Assembly (NCBI GenBank): GCA_030613285.1
Contig: JAUWME010000062.1
Location: 1 to 8,881 of the forward strand
DNA from: Candidatus Zymogenus sp.
Lineage (GTDB): Bacteria > Desulfobacterota > Zymogenia > Zymogenales > Zymogenaceae
Direction: 5' to 3'
Length of the DNA: 8,881 nt
The notes below the pieces were generated by a model. It was not told the origin of the DNA. It searched no databases and saw nothing but the letters and a program-made list of their open reading frames with translations. Numbering within the stretch: the first letter of the stretch is position 1; the number at the start of each line of letters is the position of its first letter. Made by a program: the position numbers and the translations under genes. Of this stretch, positions 6,602-8,881 are shown in pieces.

Positions 6602-6743
6602 TAAAAATATCCCCCCCAACCTCCCCCCGCAACGTCTTTATCTCACCCTCTCGGTAATTATTGTTACTATTATAGTTGCCCGTCAAACAATTATCAGCAA
6701 CCCCCACTCGGTAACTGTCGACAACATTCCAGCAACTCGACAG
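6602..6743. other. Convergent intergenic region with C-runs and short repeats
   Basis: This lies between two converging genes. It holds two plus-strand cytosine runs (6611-6617 and 6623-6628), two copies of CTCGGTAA (6650-6657 and 6707-6714), and two copies of CAGCAAC just downstream. No reading frame of interest and no T-tract terminator is evident. Confidence 0.5.
6715..6743. repeat. Inverted repeat after the lytic transglycosylase stop (possible terminator)
   Basis: CTGTCGA (6715-6721) and TCGACAG (6737-6743) are perfect 7-bp arms around a 15-nt loop. The repeat abuts the transglycosylase TAG (6746-6744). Its position suggests a transcription end for one or both converging genes, but no clear U-tract follows on either strand, so an intrinsic terminator is uncertain. 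Confidence 0.4.
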
Positions 6744-7445
6744 CTACATTTCTTGAAGTTTTATCTTCTCGTATGTCCCCATGACCTTATCCACGTAAGT
6801 TTCAGGGAGGCTCCTCCCTCTTTTTAGCATCCCGTCCACGTAGCCGGGGCCGGCGTTATACGCCACGAGGGCAAGTCTCAAATCCCGATATTTCAAAAGC
6901 ATCTTAAAGAGGTAATACATCCCCATGCTGATGTTTATCTCAGGATCGTAGAGTGTCTCGATTCCATTCCAGTCGAGGGCAACTTCTGTGGCTATCTCTT
7001 TTCCCGTTGCCGGCATAATTTGCATAAGCCCTCTTGCCCCCACAACAGAGACCGCCTTTGGGTTAAACGTACTCTCAATCTGGATGATGGCGAGAATGAA
7101 CTTCGGGTCGTATCCGTATTTCATCGATTCAAAGTAAATAACAGACGCCAACTCCTTCTCCTCATCATCGGTCAATCCCGTCTCGAATGAACTAATGTAT
7201 TGGAGAATATCAAAATTGTATGTCTCCTCTTCTTTATTCCCATCGTTGAAGATCGCATTTGCAATTTCACCAAGCTCAATGGGAGGGGTAGTAGGCTTAA
7301 AAAAAAGCCCGGGCAACGCCAAGGCTGTGGCAACCATTAATGCGAGGGACATTAAGAGCACCTCGCTTCTCAACCTTAAGGAAAGAAATTTCAGCCACCG
7401 CACCTTTACTTCACTGTCTCTCAAAAATAACATCACCTTTTGCAT
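6744..7445 (-). CDS. Membrane-anchored lytic transglycosylase (Slt/GH23 type)
   Basis: Cleaves the MurNAc-GlcNAc bond of peptidoglycan to leave 1,6-anhydro ends, acting in the periplasm. Counted from the ATG at 7445 (233 residues), a basic N-terminus leads into one membrane helix (29-49, VLLMSLALMVATALALPGLFF without the final F), then a short linker and the SLT domain. Catalytic Glu124 lies in QIESTFNP (122-129). It is followed by GARGLMQIMPATG (136-148), LYDPEINISMG (165-175) and AYNAGPG (195-201), all typical of the family. The longest frame would begin at TTG 7502, but that codon lies inside the spacer of a strong promoter and would precede the transcript. GTG at 7448 or ATG at 7445, with GGAG at 7462-7459, are better. 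It is monocistronic and divergent from purC. Confidence 0.9.
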   Translation of the reverse strand: MQKVMLFLRDSEVKVRWLKFLSLRLRSEVLLMSLALMVATALALPGLFFKPTTPPIELGEIANAIFNDGNKEEETYNFDILQYISSFETGLTDDEEKELASVIYFESMKYGYDPKFILAIIQIESTFNPKAVSVVGARGLMQIMPATGKEIATEVALDWNGIETLYDPEINISMGMYYLFKMLLKYRDLRLALVAYNAGPGYVDGMLKRGRSLPETYVDKVMGTYEKIKLQEM

Positions 7446-7492
7446 CACAATACTCAAGCTCCGAAAGTTAGATAAATATTTCTTTGATATTA

Positions 7493-7521
7493 AATATAAC
7501 AACTAATATGGCGTTTGTCAA
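7493..7521 (-). promoter_or_regulatory. Strong sigma70-like promoter of the lytic transglycosylase gene
   Basis: On the minus strand, a perfect TTGACA (7521-7516) and TATATT (7498-7493) are exactly 17 bp apart. Transcription is predicted near 7486, about 40 nt before the ATG at 7445. This rules against TTG 7502 as the start of the gene. Confidence 0.65.
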
Positions 7522-7541
7522 GGTAATTATGTTGTTGTTAG

Positions 7542-7582
7542 GTATAAAGTACATACATTTTATACTATATTGCAACAATATA
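7542..7582. repeat. Two adjacent inverted repeats upstream of the transglycosylase promoter
   Basis: GTATAAA (7542-7548) pairs with TTTATAC (7559-7565), and immediately next to it TATATTG (7566-7572) pairs with CAATATA (7576-7582). Both have perfect 7-bp arms. They sit between two divergent promoters, about 20 bp upstream of the transglycosylase -35, and could be regulator-binding sites. The 9-mer CAACAATAT (7573-7581) recurs at 7616-7624. No regulator gene is present in the window. Confidence 0.45.
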
Positions 7583-7698
7583 TCATTTTTGTCACAGCAT
7601 TTACTACACATAAGACAACAATATTTGCACTTTTTCGCCACTTAAATTGAGATTGTCCCACTCCCTTGCTAAATAAATCACTTCTAACTACAAATACT

Positions 7699-7727
7699 TT
7701 GACTGAAGATGAAATCTCTGGTAGAAT
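7699..7727 (+). promoter_or_regulatory. purC promoter (near-leaderless)
   Basis: TTGACT (7699-7704) and TAGAAT (7722-7727) are exactly 17 bp apart, each matching the sigma70 consensus at five of six positions. Predicted transcription begins at about 7734, three bases before the ATG at 7737. No Shine-Dalgarno is present, and there is no room for a riboswitch or attenuator leader. Confidence 0.6.
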
Positions 7728-7736
7728 TTCCATATT

Positions 7737-8624
7737 ATGAAAAATACACTTATTGAAGTAAATGTAAATGAGCGAAAGCCCGACTACACAGGCAAGGTTA
7801 GGGAGATTTTCGACCTCGGCAATGAATTGATAATCGTGGCCACAGACCGTCTCTCCGCTTTTGACGTGGTTTTTGCAGAAGGCATCCCAGAAAAGGGGAT
7901 AATTTTAACGGAGATATCCAACCTCTGGTTTTCCATGCTCGGTTTTATTGATAACCACATCATCGAGACCGATGTTGAAAAATTCCCAGAGCCTTTTAAA
8001 GGCTTGGACGAACTTTCTGGAAGGAGCGTTCTGGTTAAGAAAGCGGATCGGATCGATGTGGAATGCATCGTAAGGGGATATCTTGCTGGCTCCGGTTTTA
8101 AGGATTACACAAATACAGGAATGATATCAGGCACAAAGCTTCCCCCCGGCCTAAAGCTGGCCCAGAGGCTTTCAGAGCCAATATTCACCCCTTCCACCAA
8201 GGCGGATACGGGACACGATGAGAACATCACAAAAGGGGATGTCATCGATATGATTGGCCCTGACCTCTCAAGAAAGATTGAGGAGTTGAGCCTTAAAATC
8301 TATAACTTTGCCCACGAGAAAATGGCAAAGGAGGGGATAATCCTTGCAGACACCAAGTTTGAGTTTGGGCTTGTTGACAATGAGGTGATTTTAATCGACG
8401 AGGCACTTACCCCGGATTCGTCTCGTTTTTGGCCGATGGAATCCTACGAGGTTGGAAAATCTCCCGCAAGTTTCGACAAGCAGTTTGTCCGGGATTTTCT
8501 TGAAACCACCAACTGGAACAAAAAGCCCCCTGCTCCCAAGCTCCCGGATGAAATCATCCACGGGACGAGGAACAAATACCGCAGTATACTTGAGATAATT
8601 CGGAAAATTAAAAGCGACAAATAG
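7737..8624 (+). CDS. purC: Phosphoribosylaminoimidazole-succinocarboxamide synthase (SAICAR synthetase)
   Basis: Cytosolic enzyme of de novo purine synthesis: joins CAIR and aspartate to give SAICAR with ATP hydrolysis. The 295 residues match the longer form of the family (the compact bacterial form is nearer 240). Motifs run GKVREIFD (19-26), TDRLSAFD (36-43), VRGYLAGSG (112-120), EPIFTPSTKAD (147-157) with GHDENIT (159-165), ILADTKFEFG (202-211), DEALTPDSSRFW (221-232) and SFDKQFVRDFLE (245-256). These include the ATP-grasp-like and substrate-binding residues, with nothing missing. It appears to stand alone, with no other pur gene in the window; the AIR-synthase-like protein upstream is not PurM. 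The ATG is fixed by family length and the promoter placement, and is probably read from a leaderless message. Confidence 0.97.
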   Translation: MKNTLIEVNVNERKPDYTGKVREIFDLGNELIIVATDRLSAFDVVFAEGIPEKGIILTEISNLWFSMLGFIDNHIIETDVEKFPEPFKGLDELSGRSVLVKKADRIDVECIVRGYLAGSGFKDYTNTGMISGTKLPPGLKLAQRLSEPIFTPSTKADTGHDENITKGDVIDMIGPDLSRKIEELSLKIYNFAHEKMAKEGIILADTKFEFGLVDNEVILIDEALTPDSSRFWPMESYEVGKSPASFDKQFVRDFLETTNWNKKPPAPKLPDEIIHGTRNKYRSILEIIRKIKSDK

Positions 8625-8694
8625 CCCCCTTCGAATATTTGAATTGATTATTGTAGTAACCCCCCTCGAATATTTGAGTAGGTTATTGTGGTGT
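8625..8694. repeat. Two-copy 35-bp tandem repeat with internal palindrome
   Basis: Copy one (8625-8659) begins on the base after the purC stop and copy two (8660-8694) follows directly, identical at about 28 of 35 positions. Each starts with a C-run and a 14-bp near-palindrome: TTCGAATATTTGAA (8630-8643) and CTCGAATATTTGAG (8665-8678). The outermost palindrome pair is T-A in the first copy and C-G in the second, a compensatory change. It may be part of a longer array family elsewhere in the genome. Confidence 0.6.
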
Positions 8695-8703
8695 CATTTG
8701 AGC

Positions 8704-8721
8704 GCCTAAAAGGTATTAGGC
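8704..8721. repeat. Short hairpin overlapping the next hairpin
   Basis: GCCTAA (8704-8709) and TTAGGC (8716-8721) form a perfect 6-bp stem with a 6-nt loop. The right arm shares AGGC (8718-8721) with the stronger hairpin that follows, so the two cannot form together on one RNA. Confidence 0.4.
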
Positions 8722-8743
8722 AATGGGCTTAAACCCATTGCCT
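8718..8743 (+). terminator. Perfect 10-bp-stem hairpin downstream of purC (terminator or REP-like element)
   Basis: AGGCAATGGG (8718-8727) and CCCATTGCCT (8734-8743) pair perfectly around a 6-nt loop. It is the only strong hairpin after purC and would be a plausible transcript end or 3' stabiliser, but no U-tract follows on the plus strand, so rho-independent termination is not well supported. The GGGCTTAAACCC core resembles palindromes that occur as dispersed REP-like repeats in many bacterial genomes; that is from memory and cannot be tested here. Confidence 0.45.
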
Positions 8744-8881
8744 TGATAACATCCATTGTATTGATGTCTAACTACTCTCCGAGGATTAATTGGACACATT
8801 TTCCCCTTTACCTACCTATAATCCCACCAATAACCCCATCGATGACAGGTTGTCTCTCCCTTACTTTTTTAAAAGGATAAA
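8744..8881. other. Noncoding tail at the right edge
   Basis: No convincing gene, SD-preceded start or promoter pair is visible. A small ACATC/GATGT inverted repeat lies near 8750-8767. The purine-rich AAAAGGATAA at the very end could be a ribosome-binding site for a gene beginning just outside the window, but nothing confirms it. Confidence 0.3.

Noticed and set aside
6611..6628. G-quadruplex on the minus strand (two G-runs)
   Set aside because: There are only two long runs, with a GG between them. A three-tier quadruplex needs four separate GGG tracts with loops, which does not fit well.
6668..6687. Minus-strand TATAAT with TTGACG just upstream as a promoter
   Set aside because: The two hexamers are only about six bases apart, and there is no gene downstream in that direction except through the converging region.
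8790..8822. TTGGAC...TATAAT as a promoter for a gene beyond the right edge
   Set aside because: The spacer is 21 bp, outside the usual 16-18, and no gene start can be seen.

Overview
This window looks like an ordinary chromosomal segment from a bacterium, probably an uncultivated, anaerobe-like Gram-negative lineage (Desulfobacterota/deltaproteobacteria-like). The reasons are a long-form HflX with a large N-terminal extension, a membrane-anchored Slt-type lytic transglycosylase, a long-form PurC, and two families also common in archaea (DUF763 and a HypE-like AIR-synthase paralogue). The taxonomic call is inference and low confidence. No tRNA, rRNA, CRISPR array or transposase gene is visible.

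Layout. (1) 1-61, minus strand: the first 20 codons of a small conserved membrane protein that runs off the left edge, preceded by a leader with a tandem 12-bp repeat. (2) 186-3657, minus strand: a tight three-gene operon, hflX -> ABC ATPase -> ABC-2 permease, in which both junctions are 4-bp ATGA stop/start overlaps. It joins a ribosome-associated GTPase to a DrrAB-type exporter. (3) 3783-6601, plus strand, divergent from hflX: a second operon of a DUF763 protein (unknown function), a HAD phosphatase and an AIR-synthase/HypE-like protein without the HypE cysteine tail. The HAD start overlaps the DUF763 end by 29 nt and the third gene follows after 13 nt. (4) 6602-6743: a convergent intergenic region with C-runs and an inverted repeat. 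(5) 6744-7445, minus strand: a lytic transglycosylase. (6) 7446-7736: a divergent promoter region with two good sigma70-like promoters and two adjacent inverted repeats. (7) 7737-8624, plus strand: purC. (8) 8625-8881: noncoding tail with a two-copy 35-bp tandem repeat, a perfect 10-bp-stem hairpin and an overlapping alternative hairpin.

The most useful points are about gene starts and little-studied operons. Good -35/-10 pairs place the transcription start at or within a few bases of the ATG of DUF763 and purC, and neither has a Shine-Dalgarno sequence, so both look leaderless. For hflX and the lytic transglycosylase, the longest-ORF TTG starts lie inside apparent promoters, so the real starts are probably downstream. 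For hflX the only SD-preceded in-frame candidates are non-canonical (ACG or ATA). The best candidate for an undescribed system is the DUF763-HAD-HypE-like operon. A second is the coupling of HflX, whose N-terminal extension carries a JAMM-like His-x-His...Ser-x-x-Asp pattern, to an exporter.
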